Below, piece by piece: positions 51,184 through 61,262 of a stretch of 64,000 nt of DNA. The translations under genes were made by a program, and so were the position numbers. The notes beneath the pieces were generated by a model that was not told where the DNA came from, made no database searches, and saw only the letters and a list, made by a program, of their open reading frames with translations. The stretch comes from Rahnella aceris. Its GTDB lineage: Bacteria; Pseudomonadota; Gammaproteobacteria; Enterobacterales; Enterobacteriaceae. The stretch lies in the NCBI RefSeq assembly GCF_011684115.1, contig NZ_JAADJV010000002.1:433209-497208 (forward strand), given 5' to 3'. Every line of letters starts with the position of its first letter. Position 1 is the stretch's first letter.

Positions 51184-53419
51184 CATGAGATCCTTTCAGA
51201 ATGAGGCTTTCCGTAAATGTGTGAGAGATGCCGTTGATCCAGACCTTCAGCGGCTGAGCATCCGTTTTGCTGAGGGTAAATTGCCGGGGTTCAAGCGACA
51301 CCGTCAGGCGCGTTCCACGCCAGCAAAGGGGAAACTGTAACCGCGTCCAGCCCTGCGGCAGCGAGGGCCGGAAATGCAGTTCGCCTGACTGATAATCCAG
51401 CCCCGCAAACCCCATCAGCGCCCCCGTCCAGATAGCGGCCGTGGCGGCCGCATGAATACCGTCGTCCGAAGAGTGAGGTTCCTCGCCCAAATCGATGCGG
51501 CACGCCTCGCGGTAAAACTGCAATGCCTGTGCGACCTGCCCGGTCCGGGCGGCAACAATCGCATGCACCGATTTACTCAGCGAAGAGTCGTGAATCGTAC
51601 GCGGTTCATAAAAACTGAGACTGGCAGCCTGACATTGTGGCGTGAACTGTGCGGGCAGCAGTTGCATGAGCATGACCACATCGGCCTGTTTCAGAATCTG
51701 CATCTCGTTGATTTCCGCACGGGAATAATCCAGCAAAATGGCCTGTGTGCCCTGCCGGGATTTATAGGCTGTCAGGTCGCATTGCGGTTTGCTGAGGAAG
51801 GAATCATCCTGCGCGATCACACCCTGCACATCGGGCTGCGGCAGATACAGGTGCGTCAGAAAATCTTCCGCCTGCGCAAAGAATGCGGCGTCCTCATGAT
51901 TAAATTCATGCAGATACCGGCAGGCCTCCCGGACGTTGTACTGCGCCATATAATTGGTAAACGCATTATTATCAACATGTTCGGTGTATTCATCCGGCCC
52001 GATGACGTTGAGAATTGCCAGCCGGTCGTCACGCCATTCAGCGCGGCTCATCCAGAACCGCGCGGTTTCTTTCAGCAGCGCCAGTCCCATTTGTTGCATA
52101 AATTCCGTGTCGAGCGTGGCCTGGAAATAGCCCACCGTGGCATAGGCGATATCTGCCACCAGATGATGTTCTGCCAGCGCCGATGCCACCCGTTGCCGCT
52201 GACCGGTACGGATATTGATCGCGGCAAATTCAGGCGTTTCCTCTTCGCCGCTGAACGCGCTTTCCCACGGAAACAGTGCGCCCTGATAACCATTCTGCCG
52301 GGCTTTGTCCTGCGCCTGCGCCAGATGCAGATAGCGGTATTCCAGCAGTTTTCGCGCCTGTTCAGACGCATTCAGCAGGGCAAAAGGCAGGATAAATATT
52401 TCGGTATCCCAGAAAACATGCCCTTTATAGCCTTCGCCGGTCAGCCCTTTCGCCGCCACACTGGCGCGCGCGTCATGCGCCGGGATCATCAGCTTCAGGT
52501 GATACAGCGCAAAATCCAGCGCACGTTGATCCTGGGGATCATCTGACGCCACACAGACCCGTGATGCCTGCCAGTAATGCTGCCAGTGGCGGGTATTTTC
52601 CATCAGCAGGTGTCCGTAACCTTGCTGCGCGTGTGCCAGCAGGGCCTTCAGGCAGCGTGCTGCGAAGGTGTTTTCTGGCAGGAAATCTGCGTCGAGCGAC
52701 GTGGCAATCCAGCTGAATTTCTCCAGCGTCACCGCTTCACCGGCAGATAACGGCAGGCTGATATGTTGCAGTAACTGGCGGTTTTTCGACGAAAAACTGC
52801 TGCTGGCGCGGGCAGGAAACAGGCACTGGCTGGTGATGATCGCCTGCTGCTGGCCGTCTGTGGTCTGATAACCGCCTTGTAAAACGTTTTGATCGAAAAC
52901 CCGTACTGAACATTCATTCAGATGCTGTCTGCCGCTGTTGGTGAGCGTTGCATCAATGCCGGTGCTCACGCACAAATGTGCATCCGCATCCAGCGCGGTG
53001 ACAGTTAAACGGCTCGCCACCAGCGTCAGCGGAGAAAGCGCCACAAAACGACGGGTTTCGATTTTGAACCGCTGACCGGCGGGCGACTGCCAGACCAGTT
53101 CGCGATACAGCTCACCGTTCATGGTGCGCAGTTCACGCTGATAGGACAGCAGCGTGCCGGAAAGCAGCGATAAACTTTCGCCGTCCAGCTCAATGCGCAT
53201 ACCAATAATATCCGGCAGATTCACCAGTTCGGTGACTTCGGTCGTATTCGCACGGTGATAAAAACCCGCGACAAACATGCCCCGCTGTTGATCGGTATAG
53301 GCTTCTTCGTGACAGCCACGGATACCAATCCGGCCATTGCCGCAGGTATGCAGGCTGCCGTACTTATTCAGGCGATGTGGTGAAAACGGGGCTTCGGGCA
53401 GGATCTGAGGCTGAATCAT
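51173..53419 (-). CDS. ycjT: GH65 kojibiose phosphorylase-type enzyme YcjT
   Basis: An inverting disaccharide phosphorylase that splits an alpha-linked glucosyl disaccharide with phosphate into beta-glucose 1-phosphate and a sugar; E. coli YcjT is a kojibiose phosphorylase. The 748-residue GH65 protein has an N-terminal beta-sandwich, an (alpha/alpha)6 barrel with the general acid Glu in VIGPDEYTEHVDNNAFT near 475 and the phosphate-loop region near KSVHAIVAARTGQ. Its start overlaps the ycjS stop by four bases. The exact glucoside specificity is assumed from the orthologue. Confidence 0.93.
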   Translation of the reverse strand: MIQPQILPEAPFSPHRLNKYGSLHTCGNGRIGIRGCHEEAYTDQQRGMFVAGFYHRANTTEVTELVNLPDIIGMRIELDGESLSLLSGTLLSYQRELRTMNGELYRELVWQSPAGQRFKIETRRFVALSPLTLVASRLTVTALDADAHLCVSTGIDATLTNSGRQHLNECSVRVFDQNVLQGGYQTTDGQQQAIITSQCLFPARASSSFSSKNRQLLQHISLPLSAGEAVTLEKFSWIATSLDADFLPENTFAARCLKALLAHAQQGYGHLLMENTRHWQHYWQASRVCVASDDPQDQRALDFALYHLKLMIPAHDARASVAAKGLTGEGYKGHVFWDTEIFILPFALLNASEQARKLLEYRYLHLAQAQDKARQNGYQGALFPWESAFSGEEETPEFAAINIRTGQRQRVASALAEHHLVADIAYATVGYFQATLDTEFMQQMGLALLKETARFWMSRAEWRDDRLAILNVIGPDEYTEHVDNNAFTNYMAQYNVREACRYLHEFNHEDAAFFAQAEDFLTHLYLPQPDVQGVIAQDDSFLSKPQCDLTAYKSRQGTQAILLDYSRAEINEMQILKQADVVMLMQLLPAQFTPQCQAASLSFYEPRTIHDSSLSKSVHAIVAARTGQVAQALQFYREACRIDLGEEPHSSDDGIHAAATAAIWTGALMGFAGLDYQSGELHFRPSLPQGWTRLQFPLCWRGTRLTVSLEPRQFTLSKTDAQPLKVWINGISHTFTESLILKGSHDEN

Positions 53420-54474
53420 AGATACACGCTCTCCCCCGACTCTGCCGACTGATAGACAGCCGCCACCAGTTGCTGGATCCGGTATCCCTGTTCCGCGTCT
53501 GCCAGACTCACCGTTTCCCCGCGAACCGCCGCCACAAACGCCTGAACGCTGCGAACATGGCGCTGATCGTCGGCAACCTCCCGGTGGAATAACCTCACCA
53601 GTTCACCCTTTTCATCGGTATACACCTGGGCAGGAAACAGTGTGGCACCGGCCTTATCACCGCAAAACTCAACATTCATCACCGATTGCGGCTGAATATT
53701 CAGCGCAAACGCCGTTTCCAGACGCAGCAACCCGCCGTTGCAGAACTCAATCGCGGCAAATACTGAATCTTCCACGCTGTATTTCTGCGGATCCCAGCTT
53801 CCGAACTGCCCTTCACTTTTGCGGTTACCGATTTTCTGAAACATCTGCGCGGTGACTTTGCGCACCGCCGGAAAGCCGAGCACGTACATGGCGGCATCCA
53901 GCATATGAATGCCGATGTCGATCAGCGGTCCGCCGCCGGACTGCGTTTTATCCGTGAAATTGCCCCAGCCGGGCACGCCGCAGCGGCGCAGGGCGCGCGC
54001 GGTGGTGACATAAACCTCACCCAGTTCACCCGCTGCGACTTTCTGGCGTAAAATGCGCGCATCTTCGGCGAAACGGTGATGAAAGTCATAGGCCAGAATC
54101 CGGCCAGCCTGTTCCGCCGCCTGCCACATTTCCAGCGCCTGCGCGGCGGTCATGGCAGGCGGTTTTTCACAGAACACATGACAGCCGTGCTGCAATGCCG
54201 TGATCACTTGCTGATGATGGAAAAGGTTGGGCGTACAGATGCTGACGATGTCGGGCCGTTCAGCCTCCAGCATCTCTTCCAGTGAGGTAAAGGCACGGGC
54301 GATACCGTTGCGCCCGGCAAATGCCTGAGCGCGCGCCGTATCGCAATCCACCACCGCGACCAGTTCAAGCCCCGGAAGCTGGCGGTAACAGGCCACATGG
54401 ACCTTTTCCGCCACCTGACCCGCCCCCACCAGCGCCACTTTCAGCGTTCCTGCCGGTTTCGTTATAAATTCCAT
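53416..54474 (-). CDS. ycjS: NAD(P)-dependent D-glucoside 3-dehydrogenase YcjS
   Basis: A GFO/IDH/MocA-family oxidoreductase of 352 residues. The Rossmann motif ALVGAGQVAEKVH is near residue 14, EKPPA with the catalytic-site Lys near 103, and GPLIDIGIHMLDAAMYVLG near 190. In E. coli it interconverts D-glucosides and 3-keto-glucosides. With YcjR and YcjQ it forms a gulosides-to-glucosides route, so the operon can feed unusual sugars into YcjT and YcjM. It lies 15 bases after ycjR. Confidence 0.92.
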   Translation of the reverse strand: MEFITKPAGTLKVALVGAGQVAEKVHVACYRQLPGLELVAVVDCDTARAQAFAGRNGIARAFTSLEEMLEAERPDIVSICTPNLFHHQQVITALQHGCHVFCEKPPAMTAAQALEMWQAAEQAGRILAYDFHHRFAEDARILRQKVAAGELGEVYVTTARALRRCGVPGWGNFTDKTQSGGGPLIDIGIHMLDAAMYVLGFPAVRKVTAQMFQKIGNRKSEGQFGSWDPQKYSVEDSVFAAIEFCNGGLLRLETAFALNIQPQSVMNVEFCGDKAGATLFPAQVYTDEKGELVRLFHREVADDQRHVRSVQAFVAAVRGETVSLADAEQGYRIQQLVAAVYQSAESGESVYL

Positions 54475-54489
54475 TTCGCGGCCTGTCAG

Positions 54490-55281
54490 TCAGAGTAAAT
54501 TGCGAAGATAAGTCAGTGAATCCTGATAAGCCTGGGTCGGATTTTCTGCCCGCACGCGGCATTCGTAGACGATATAGCCGTCGTAGCCATCTTCTTTCAG
54601 TTGCTGAAATGCGCGGCCAAAATCAATGCTTCCGCTGCCCGGCTGGTAACGATGATTGTCAGCAATATGTACATGGCCGAGCAGATCGCGTTGCTGATGG
54701 AACGCAGCGCTGAGGCAATCCTCCTCAATACTCATATGGTAAAAATCACCGATAATTTTGACGTGCTCAAGCGCGCCCTCTTCGATATAACGGCGTGCCT
54801 CCGCCAGCGTGTTTATCATGTGATCCTGATAACGGTTCAGCGGCTCCAGATACACCGTGGTGCCGGTGCGTCTGGCGACATTTTCCAGCTCCCGCAAGGA
54901 TGCGCTGACCGCCAGACGGTCGCCCGCCTGACTGCGCGGTGAGGTCATCGGCGGCAGACGGTAGGTAAACATTCCCCAGGCGGCGGGCACGATAATCCCT
55001 TTACCGCCGACCTGCGAAAGGGCTTCCAGAATCGCAGTGATTTGCTGCAATCCGTTCAGACGGCGCTCCTCGATGAAATCACCGATCCAACCCTCATAGC
55101 CGCCGCAGGCGGTAATCACTGGCAGGCCAGTTTGGGCGATAGCCGCTTTCACTTCGTCGAGATGATTTACCAGCAATTTGCCGTCAATTTCAAAACCGTC
55201 GAAACCCATTGCTTTGATAAATTTGAATTTCTCCAGAATATTTTCCGGGAAGAATGCCTGATTTTGTGTACCGATTTTCAT
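54490..55281 (-). CDS. ycjR: 3-keto-hexoside 4-epimerase YcjR
   Basis: A xylose-isomerase-like TIM-barrel enzyme of 263 residues. Likely metal ligands are the Glu in VYLEPLNRYQDH near 146, the Asp in KIIGDFYHM near 179, the His in HVHIADNHRYQPGSG near 205 and the Glu in YIVYECRV near 240. In E. coli it epimerises 3-keto-gulosides to 3-keto-glucosides. It is placed between the two dehydrogenases that make and use these ketosugars. Confidence 0.92.
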   Translation of the reverse strand: MKIGTQNQAFFPENILEKFKFIKAMGFDGFEIDGKLLVNHLDEVKAAIAQTGLPVITACGGYEGWIGDFIEERRLNGLQQITAILEALSQVGGKGIIVPAAWGMFTYRLPPMTSPRSQAGDRLAVSASLRELENVARRTGTTVYLEPLNRYQDHMINTLAEARRYIEEGALEHVKIIGDFYHMSIEEDCLSAAFHQQRDLLGHVHIADNHRYQPGSGSIDFGRAFQQLKEDGYDGYIVYECRVRAENPTQAYQDSLTYLRNLL

Positions 55282-55293
55282 GTCTAAGTCCTT

Positions 55294-56346
55294 TTAGAAA
55301 GTGATGCCGAGCTTGATGCTCTGATCAGGATGCTGATCGACGTATTTCATGTAGCTCTCCGCGCTGTTGCTGAACGTGACCACCGGATCGATCAGGTCTT
55401 CGCAGTTCAGGTAGCCGTTCATCAGCAGTTCCCAGCAGGAGTCTTCGATGCGTTTACGGCTCCAGCGGGGATAATCGGGATTGGGTTCGCTGCATGCGCG
55501 GGAAAAGACAATTTTGGCATTGTTAAAGTGGGCTTCCCGCCCGAGGTTAAAGCCTTCGGCAAAGGGTTTGGCAAAGGCGACATAAGAAATTGTGCCGCCG
55601 TAAGCGATACCCCGCAGCGCCGCCTGCAATGCCTGGGCATTGCCGCTGGTTTCGATGATGACGTCCGCACCCTGTTTGCCGGTGAGTTTTTTGATCTCCA
55701 GCCCGATGTCAGTACCGATCGGGTTAAACACGGCATCCGCGCCGTTTTTCAGCGCAATTTCCCCGCGTTTTTCCAGCGGATCGACGCCAATCACGATGCT
55801 GGCACCGGCCTTTTTCGCCAGTTGCACAGCGATTTGACCGATCGCCCCCAGCCCGACAATCACCACGAAATCGCCGACACGGACATTGCCGTCACGCACA
55901 CCACTCATGGCGAACTGCGCCGGGTCATAACAGACGGCGTTTTTCCATGAGGCACCGGCGGGCATTTTGCGCAATTTGTAATTGTTCACGGCGTTGACGA
56001 TCACCGTTTCGCTCAGCGGTCCGTAAGTACAGACATCATCGCCCAGCGCGTAATCCGTCACCTCGCAGCCCTTTTCGCAAACGGTGCCCACCACCATGTT
56101 GCCGAGCTGGAATTCGCCGAACACGATACCGCGCGGCGCATCCGCCGGACGGGGGACAAACATGCCCCATTCAGCCGAAAACTCCTCGTCAATAAACGGG
56201 CTGACGCCGCGAAAATCTACCACTTCGGTACCGTGTTTCGGTGCGCCAAATTTCACGCGAATTTTGACTTCATATGCCGCGACCGGGCGGTCCTCATAAT
56301 TCATCAGTTCAGCCACTCGCGGCTGGGTTGCGACCAGTTTTTTCAT
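55294..56346 (-). CDS. ycjQ: D-guloside 3-dehydrogenase YcjQ
   Basis: A medium-chain dehydrogenase of 350 residues, the length of the E. coli enzyme. The nucleotide-binding motif is VGLGAIGQIAVQLAKKAG near 170, preceded by VCYDPAQFAMSGVRDGNVRVGD. The N-terminal half carries KFGAPKHGTEVVDFRG-type sequence instead of the usual Cys-rich structural zinc loop. ATG 56346 follows AAGGA at seven bases; the frame upstream to 56361 is not needed. It oxidises D-gulosides at C3 in the E. coli system. Confidence 0.92.
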   Translation of the reverse strand: MKKLVATQPRVAELMNYEDRPVAAYEVKIRVKFGAPKHGTEVVDFRGVSPFIDEEFSAEWGMFVPRPADAPRGIVFGEFQLGNMVVGTVCEKGCEVTDYALGDDVCTYGPLSETVIVNAVNNYKLRKMPAGASWKNAVCYDPAQFAMSGVRDGNVRVGDFVVIVGLGAIGQIAVQLAKKAGASIVIGVDPLEKRGEIALKNGADAVFNPIGTDIGLEIKKLTGKQGADVIIETSGNAQALQAALRGIAYGGTISYVAFAKPFAEGFNLGREAHFNNAKIVFSRACSEPNPDYPRWSRKRIEDSCWELLMNGYLNCEDLIDPVVTFSNSAESYMKYVDQHPDQSIKLGITF

Positions 56347-56389
56347 CGGATATTCCTTCATCTTTAATCAGTCAATATGCGTTTTAACG

Positions 56390-57235
56390 TCAGCCTTTTA
56401 CGCCGCCGTCAGTAAGATTGCCTTTGATAAACCGCTCCGAAAGCGCGTACATCAGGACAACCGGCAGCGCGGTCACCAGCGAGGCAGCCATCATTCTTCC
56501 CCAGACATAATCCGGTGTGCTGAACAACGTGTTCAGGCCGACAGGCAGGGTGAAATTGGCAGAGCTGGAGAGGAAAATGGAGGCGAAGAGATAGTCATTC
56601 CACGCCACCATAAAGCAGTACACAAACACCGAAATGATGCCGGAGATCGCCAGCGGCACGGTGATGTAGAAAATGATTTGCAGCCGGTTAAGCCCGTCCA
56701 TCATCGCCGCTTCTTCAATGTCGTGAGGAATGGTGTCGAAGTAACTTTTCAGCATAAACACGGCCGTCGGCAAGGTCTGAACCACCATGGTGATCACCAG
56801 CGCGGTAGTGGTGTCATACAGGCCCAGCGCCGAAATAATCTTGAACAGCGGCACCACCAGCAAAATGCCGGAAAACATGTAGACGGTATAAAAGCTGGCG
56901 TTGATGGTGACGCGCCCTTTAAAACGCAGCCGTGACAACGCATAAGCGCCCAGGATGCCGAAAAACACAGCGATCACGGACGCCAGTACCGACACGGTCA
57001 GGCTGTTTTTGAAGTAACTGAGGAACGGGAAAATCTGCGGATTGAAAATATCCACGTAATGATGGAAATCCCACTCCTGCGGGAACAGCGTCGGATGGCG
57101 GGAAATCGCCTCTTTACTTCTTTTGAACGAGGTCATCAGCATGATGAAAAAAGGAAATAACATCGCGCCAAGGAAAATCAGCAGGCTGGCATAAAAGCCC
57201 GCTTTGCGCAGGATCTTGCGGTTAGTTGCTGCCAT
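56390..57235 (-). CDS. ycjP: ABC sugar transporter permease YcjP
   Basis: Inner-membrane permease of 281 residues and six membrane segments, of the MalG type. The EAA loop that docks the ATPase reads EEAAMMDGLNRLQIIFYITVPLA near 190-213. It overlaps ycjO by 14 bases and pairs with it to form the channel for the YcjN-delivered sugar. Confidence 0.94.
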   Translation of the reverse strand: MAATNRKILRKAGFYASLLIFLGAMLFPFFIMLMTSFKRSKEAISRHPTLFPQEWDFHHYVDIFNPQIFPFLSYFKNSLTVSVLASVIAVFFGILGAYALSRLRFKGRVTINASFYTVYMFSGILLVVPLFKIISALGLYDTTTALVITMVVQTLPTAVFMLKSYFDTIPHDIEEAAMMDGLNRLQIIFYITVPLAISGIISVFVYCFMVAWNDYLFASIFLSSSANFTLPVGLNTLFSTPDYVWGRMMAASLVTALPVVLMYALSERFIKGNLTDGGVKG

Positions 57236-58103
57236 TGATATTCACCCGTTTTCTGGCAAGAAGGATCACGATAAAGATCAGGGCAAACAGCACCATGGAT
57301 ATGGCGGCGGCTTTGCCTAAATCGTTAAAGGCGAAGGCGGTTTTATAGAGATACACACCCAGAATATTGACCTTGTTGGTCAGCAGGTAGACGTCGGCAA
57401 ACATGTAGAACATCCAGATCGCGCGCAGCGTGACCACCGTTGCCAGTACCGGCATGATGGCGGGCAGCGTGACGATGCGGAATTTCTGCCAGGCATTGGC
57501 GCCATCCATGCCTGCGGCTTCGTACAGGGATTTATCGACGGTCTGCAAAATCGCCAGAAACGAAATAAAGGCGTAGGGGAAGTAACGCCAGATGGCGAAC
57601 AACACCACCAGCACGAAGCTGCTGACCGGATTGTCGAACCACAGCGGGGCATCGCTGAACAAATGCAGCATGTCAGCACCGATCACATTCACAATGCCGT
57701 AGCCGTTGTTGAACATGTATTTCCAGGCAAATACCAGCGAAATGGAAGGTGTGACATAGGACAAAATCACCAGCGAACGCGCCGTTTTGCGAAAGCGGAA
57801 CTCACGGTTAAAAAACAACGCGACGCCCAGCCCCAGCCCGGTACTGCCCGCGACGACCAGTGTGGTGTACCAGAACGTCACCCACAACGAGTGATAAAAG
57901 CCCGGATCGCTGAGAATGCTGATGTAGTTATCCAGCCCGACAAACCGGTTATCAAGACGCGGATTCAGCGGGATTTGCAGAAAGCTGATCTGGATATTCG
58001 ACAACATCGGATACGCCACCAGCAGCCCCAGCAAAAAGATGCTGGGGGCGAGCAGAAGCAGCGCAAAACGACCGTCAGAATGGTTAAATTTACGTGATTT
58101 CAT
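57222..58103 (-). CDS. ycjO: ABC sugar transporter permease YcjO
   Basis: MalF-type permease of 293 residues with six membrane segments and the EAA loop YEAAGMDGANAWQKFRIVTLPA near 200. ATG 58103 follows AGGGAAGATC and gives the E. coli length; the longer TTG-started frame to 58118 is rejected. It is partner of YcjP. Confidence 0.94.
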   Translation of the reverse strand: MKSRKFNHSDGRFALLLLAPSIFLLGLLVAYPMLSNIQISFLQIPLNPRLDNRFVGLDNYISILSDPGFYHSLWVTFWYTTLVVAGSTGLGLGVALFFNREFRFRKTARSLVILSYVTPSISLVFAWKYMFNNGYGIVNVIGADMLHLFSDAPLWFDNPVSSFVLVVLFAIWRYFPYAFISFLAILQTVDKSLYEAAGMDGANAWQKFRIVTLPAIMPVLATVVTLRAIWMFYMFADVYLLTNKVNILGVYLYKTAFAFNDLGKAAAISMVLFALIFIVILLARKRVNINGSN

Positions 58104-58133
58104 GATCTTCCCTGACAATTCAGGCTCCTCCGT

Positions 58134-59438
58134 TTAGCGTTTTTGCATCAGTGCTTCGATACGCTTTTGCCCTTCCGCCAGTGACTGCTGCGGATCCTTC
58201 TTCCCGACGGTCACGCCATTGAGCATTTCGCTGAGCACGGCAGAGCCTGTGATATCGCCCATTGCTGCGAAGTTTTTCTCCCCGACGGAACCGAACACCT
58301 GCACGTTGGCAAACTCGTTCACCAGCATTTGCGGCAGCGTGCCAAATGCCTTGATCACCGGATTGTTTTGCCAGGTGGCATTACCGGTCACGCCTTGGGT
58401 CACCGGCAATGCGGCACCCGGCGACATCAGCACCCAGGCTGTCGCGTTATCCGGTTTTTCGAGGAAGCTCACCCACCGTTCGGCGGCCTCACGTTCAGGC
58501 GTATCCAGCCCGTTGGAGATGGTCAGTGAGGTGATGGTGCCGTAAACGGCTTTGGATTTTTCAGTCGGCACGGCAAAACCAAGGTCACCGGCTTTGCCTT
58601 CGCTGTACACCGCAGGAAGAATATAAGTGGAGTAAATCGCCATCGGCACCGTGCCGTTCATAAAGGCGTCTTTGATTTCCATGACGTCATTGGAACCGGG
58701 CATCGAGAAGGTGGCGAGCTGACGGTAATAATCCAGCGCCTGCTGCATTTCCGGCGTGTTAACCGTGATTTGCCCCTGAGCATTCAATACGTTGGCATCG
58801 TTGGAAAGCGCAAACTGCGAGAAAGCCTGTTCGGTCAGAACACTTTCGGCGGTCGGTAACGCAATGCCATATTTTTTCCGCGCGGGCTGATTAAATGCCG
58901 TGGCAATGCGGGTGACATCCTGCCAGTTTTGCGGCGCAGAGAATCCGGCGTCGGCCAGTTGTGATTTGTTGTACCAGATCCCCTGTATCCAGCCGTGGAT
59001 CGGTACGCCGGTGTAATTCTCGCCTTCTTCCGTGCGCACGATGCGCAATACGCCGGGATAAAACTGATCAGCACCTATGCCGTCGATCACCTGCCTGATG
59101 GCATCGCGGTCGATCAGCTGTTCCTGATCCATCACTTTGGCGTAATCGTGACTGACTTCAATCACGGCTGGCAGTGCGCCGGTACGGGCCAGCGTAATCA
59201 CTTTGGTGTTGTAGGCATCTTCTTCCACCGGCACCGGTTTGATGGTGATCTGCGGATTTTCCTGTTCAAATTTCGCGATCAGCTGATTAATGACCACCTG
59301 ACGTTCCTGCTCGACCGAAGAATGCATAAACTCAATGGTGACCTGTCTCTCTTTGGCGTCCTCACAGGCCGATAAACATAATGCGGATAATAATAATGGA
59401 GTTATAAGGATATATTTTCTTTTCATTTTTATATTCAT
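58134..59438 (-). CDS. ycjN: ABC sugar-binding lipoprotein YcjN
   Basis: Periplasmic binding protein of the importer, 434 residues. A lipoprotein signal peptide ends LLSALCLSAC, so the mature protein is lipid-anchored at Cys near residue 25. The family-1 sugar-binding fold follows (FMHSSVEQERQVVINQLIAKFE, VIEVSHDYAKVMD, GFAVPTEKSKAVYG). ATG 59438 is six bases after AGGAG, a decisive ribosome site; the frame upstream to 59510 is not used. Confidence 0.93.
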   Translation of the reverse strand: MNIKMKRKYILITPLLLSALCLSACEDAKERQVTIEFMHSSVEQERQVVINQLIAKFEQENPQITIKPVPVEEDAYNTKVITLARTGALPAVIEVSHDYAKVMDQEQLIDRDAIRQVIDGIGADQFYPGVLRIVRTEEGENYTGVPIHGWIQGIWYNKSQLADAGFSAPQNWQDVTRIATAFNQPARKKYGIALPTAESVLTEQAFSQFALSNDANVLNAQGQITVNTPEMQQALDYYRQLATFSMPGSNDVMEIKDAFMNGTVPMAIYSTYILPAVYSEGKAGDLGFAVPTEKSKAVYGTITSLTISNGLDTPEREAAERWVSFLEKPDNATAWVLMSPGAALPVTQGVTGNATWQNNPVIKAFGTLPQMLVNEFANVQVFGSVGEKNFAAMGDITGSAVLSEMLNGVTVGKKDPQQSLAEGQKRIEALMQKR

Positions 59439-59531
59439 GAACATCTCCTTTGCTAATTTATAGCCAGCCGAAATCACTGGCCTGTGAAATATCACACCCT
59501 TTAAATACAAAAAAATAACGGAACATCTTAA

Positions 59532-61211
59532 TTAATGGCGTAACCAGATATACTGATAAGGCTTTAATGTTATCTCCCCGTCACATTTCAGTGAATGATT
59601 ATAAGGTAAGACCTGATAATCCCCCGAAGGGAGCGTTACCTGAATATTGTTAGCGGAAAGGTTAAACAGACACACTATTTCCTGGTTTCCCTGCCCCCGG
59701 ATAAAGGCAAACACACTTTCATGACATTCTATGACCCGCATCGGCGCGGAAGGATGAAATGCCGCCTGTTCAGTTCGGCAGATAATTAATTTCTTCAGTT
59801 CACCAAATACCCGCGCACGTAATGAATCAGGTTCAGATAATATCTGTCCAATTTCCGTGACATCATATTTCTGCCGGTTAATTGCCCGGTTATGCCCGGT
59901 GTTCTCAACCCCCTGAATATCGTTACGCGAACCCAGAATACTTTGGATATACACCGCAGGAACACCGGGGAATGCCAGCAAAATAGCGTGCGCCAGCATG
60001 AAGCGTTGCAGACGGATATCGTCGTCGTCCGACTGCCGGTTCAGCGCATCCATATAGGTGACGTTGATTTCATACGGGCTGGTGCTGCCATCCGGATTAT
60101 TTTTATACGACACCCTCGCGCCTTCCTGTTGCAGCGCATCCACCAGCCTGAGGATCTCTGATTCCGGCAGTAATCCGCGCAACGGGTTCAGGCCAATGCC
60201 ATCATGCGAAGCAAGAAAATTAAAGAAGGTGGTGGCGGGTGTGCAGGCATCCAGACCGGCGGCCCAGCGTTTCAGCGTTTCCCCGTTTTCACTGTGAATG
60301 GCATGCAGAACCAGCGGCGGCAGCGGGAACTGATAGACCATCTGCGCCTCATCAAACCCGTTACCAAAGTAACTGATGTTGTCCTGATGCGGCACATTGG
60401 TTTCGGTAATAATCACAGTACCGGGTGAAACATACTCCACCACGGCGCGGAATAGCTTCACCAGTAAATGTGTTTTGGGCAGATGAATACAGGAGGTGCC
60501 GGGTTCCTTCCACATGTAACCCACAGCATCAAGACGCACATATTCAGCGCCTTCCGACAGGTATTTCAGTAACACGTCCAGCATGTCGCGCAGTACGTCA
60601 GGATGCGCAAAATTCAGGTCGATCTGATCCGCGCTGAAGGTGGTCCAGACATGACGGGTTTCGCCATTTTCAAAGCGGAAAGGCGTTAACAGCGGCGATC
60701 TGCGGGGACGGGTCACGGCAGATAAATCACTATTTTCGTTCAGGCTAATAAAATAGTTTTCATATTTCGAATTGCCCGCCAGATATTGTTTAAACCATTC
60801 ACTGCTCGCGGAAATATGATTACAGACATAATCAAACATCAGCCTTGAAGACTGGCCAAGCTTACGGATATCTTTCCAGTCCCCCGCCAGTGGATTGACC
60901 TGCTGATAATCAATCACCGAGAAACCATCATCCGACGAATAAGGATAAAAAGGCAGAAGGTGAACAATATTAAAAACATCCGCCAGATGCTGCTGATAAA
61001 AACTATCAAATACTGAAAGTGTTTTTTCTGCTTTGTTCGTGAACTGATCTGCATAGGTGATCAATACCACATCTTTTTCATCCCATCCCTGTTTGGCCGT
61101 ATAGGTAATCTGATTTCTGGCAACCTCAATGCGTGTAATCAGATCATCTAAGAATACCGCTGACAATTTCCCTGCATATATCTGTTTCAGTAATCCCTGA
61201 ATAGCGTCCAT
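59532..61211 (-). CDS. ycjM: GH13 glucosylglycerate/sucrose-type phosphorylase YcjM
   Basis: First gene of the operon. The 559-residue GH13 phosphorylase has exactly the E. coli YcjM length. The nucleophile Asp is in YVRLDAVGYMWKEPGT near 232, the acid/base Glu in VIITETNVPHQDNISYFG near 270 and the third Asp in LASHDGIGLNP near 335. Subfamily members cleave an alpha-glucoside with phosphate to glucose 1-phosphate; glucosylglycerate is the reported substrate type for YcjM. A second, longer paralogue lies beside argI. Expression is driven by the promoter at 61263-61291. Confidence 0.93.
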   Translation of the reverse strand: MDAIQGLLKQIYAGKLSAVFLDDLITRIEVARNQITYTAKQGWDEKDVVLITYADQFTNKAEKTLSVFDSFYQQHLADVFNIVHLLPFYPYSSDDGFSVIDYQQVNPLAGDWKDIRKLGQSSRLMFDYVCNHISASSEWFKQYLAGNSKYENYFISLNENSDLSAVTRPRRSPLLTPFRFENGETRHVWTTFSADQIDLNFAHPDVLRDMLDVLLKYLSEGAEYVRLDAVGYMWKEPGTSCIHLPKTHLLVKLFRAVVEYVSPGTVIITETNVPHQDNISYFGNGFDEAQMVYQFPLPPLVLHAIHSENGETLKRWAAGLDACTPATTFFNFLASHDGIGLNPLRGLLPESEILRLVDALQQEGARVSYKNNPDGSTSPYEINVTYMDALNRQSDDDDIRLQRFMLAHAILLAFPGVPAVYIQSILGSRNDIQGVENTGHNRAINRQKYDVTEIGQILSEPDSLRARVFGELKKLIICRTEQAAFHPSAPMRVIECHESVFAFIRGQGNQEIVCLFNLSANNIQVTLPSGDYQVLPYNHSLKCDGEITLKPYQYIWLRH

Positions 61212-61238
61212 GATTTTCCTTTTTCCCTTTCCCTTTTT

Positions 61239-61254
61239 GTGGGACCGCTCCCAC
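61239..61254 (-). promoter_or_regulatory. Palindromic operator of the ycj operon (probable YcjW site)
   Basis: GTGGGACCGCTCCCAC is a 16-bp palindrome with a single mismatched symmetric pair flanking the central CG, the usual LacI-family design. It begins at about the predicted +2 position and lies 28 bases before the ycjM ATG, where a bound repressor would block transcription. Confidence 0.75.
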
Positions 61255-61262
61255 GGAATCGG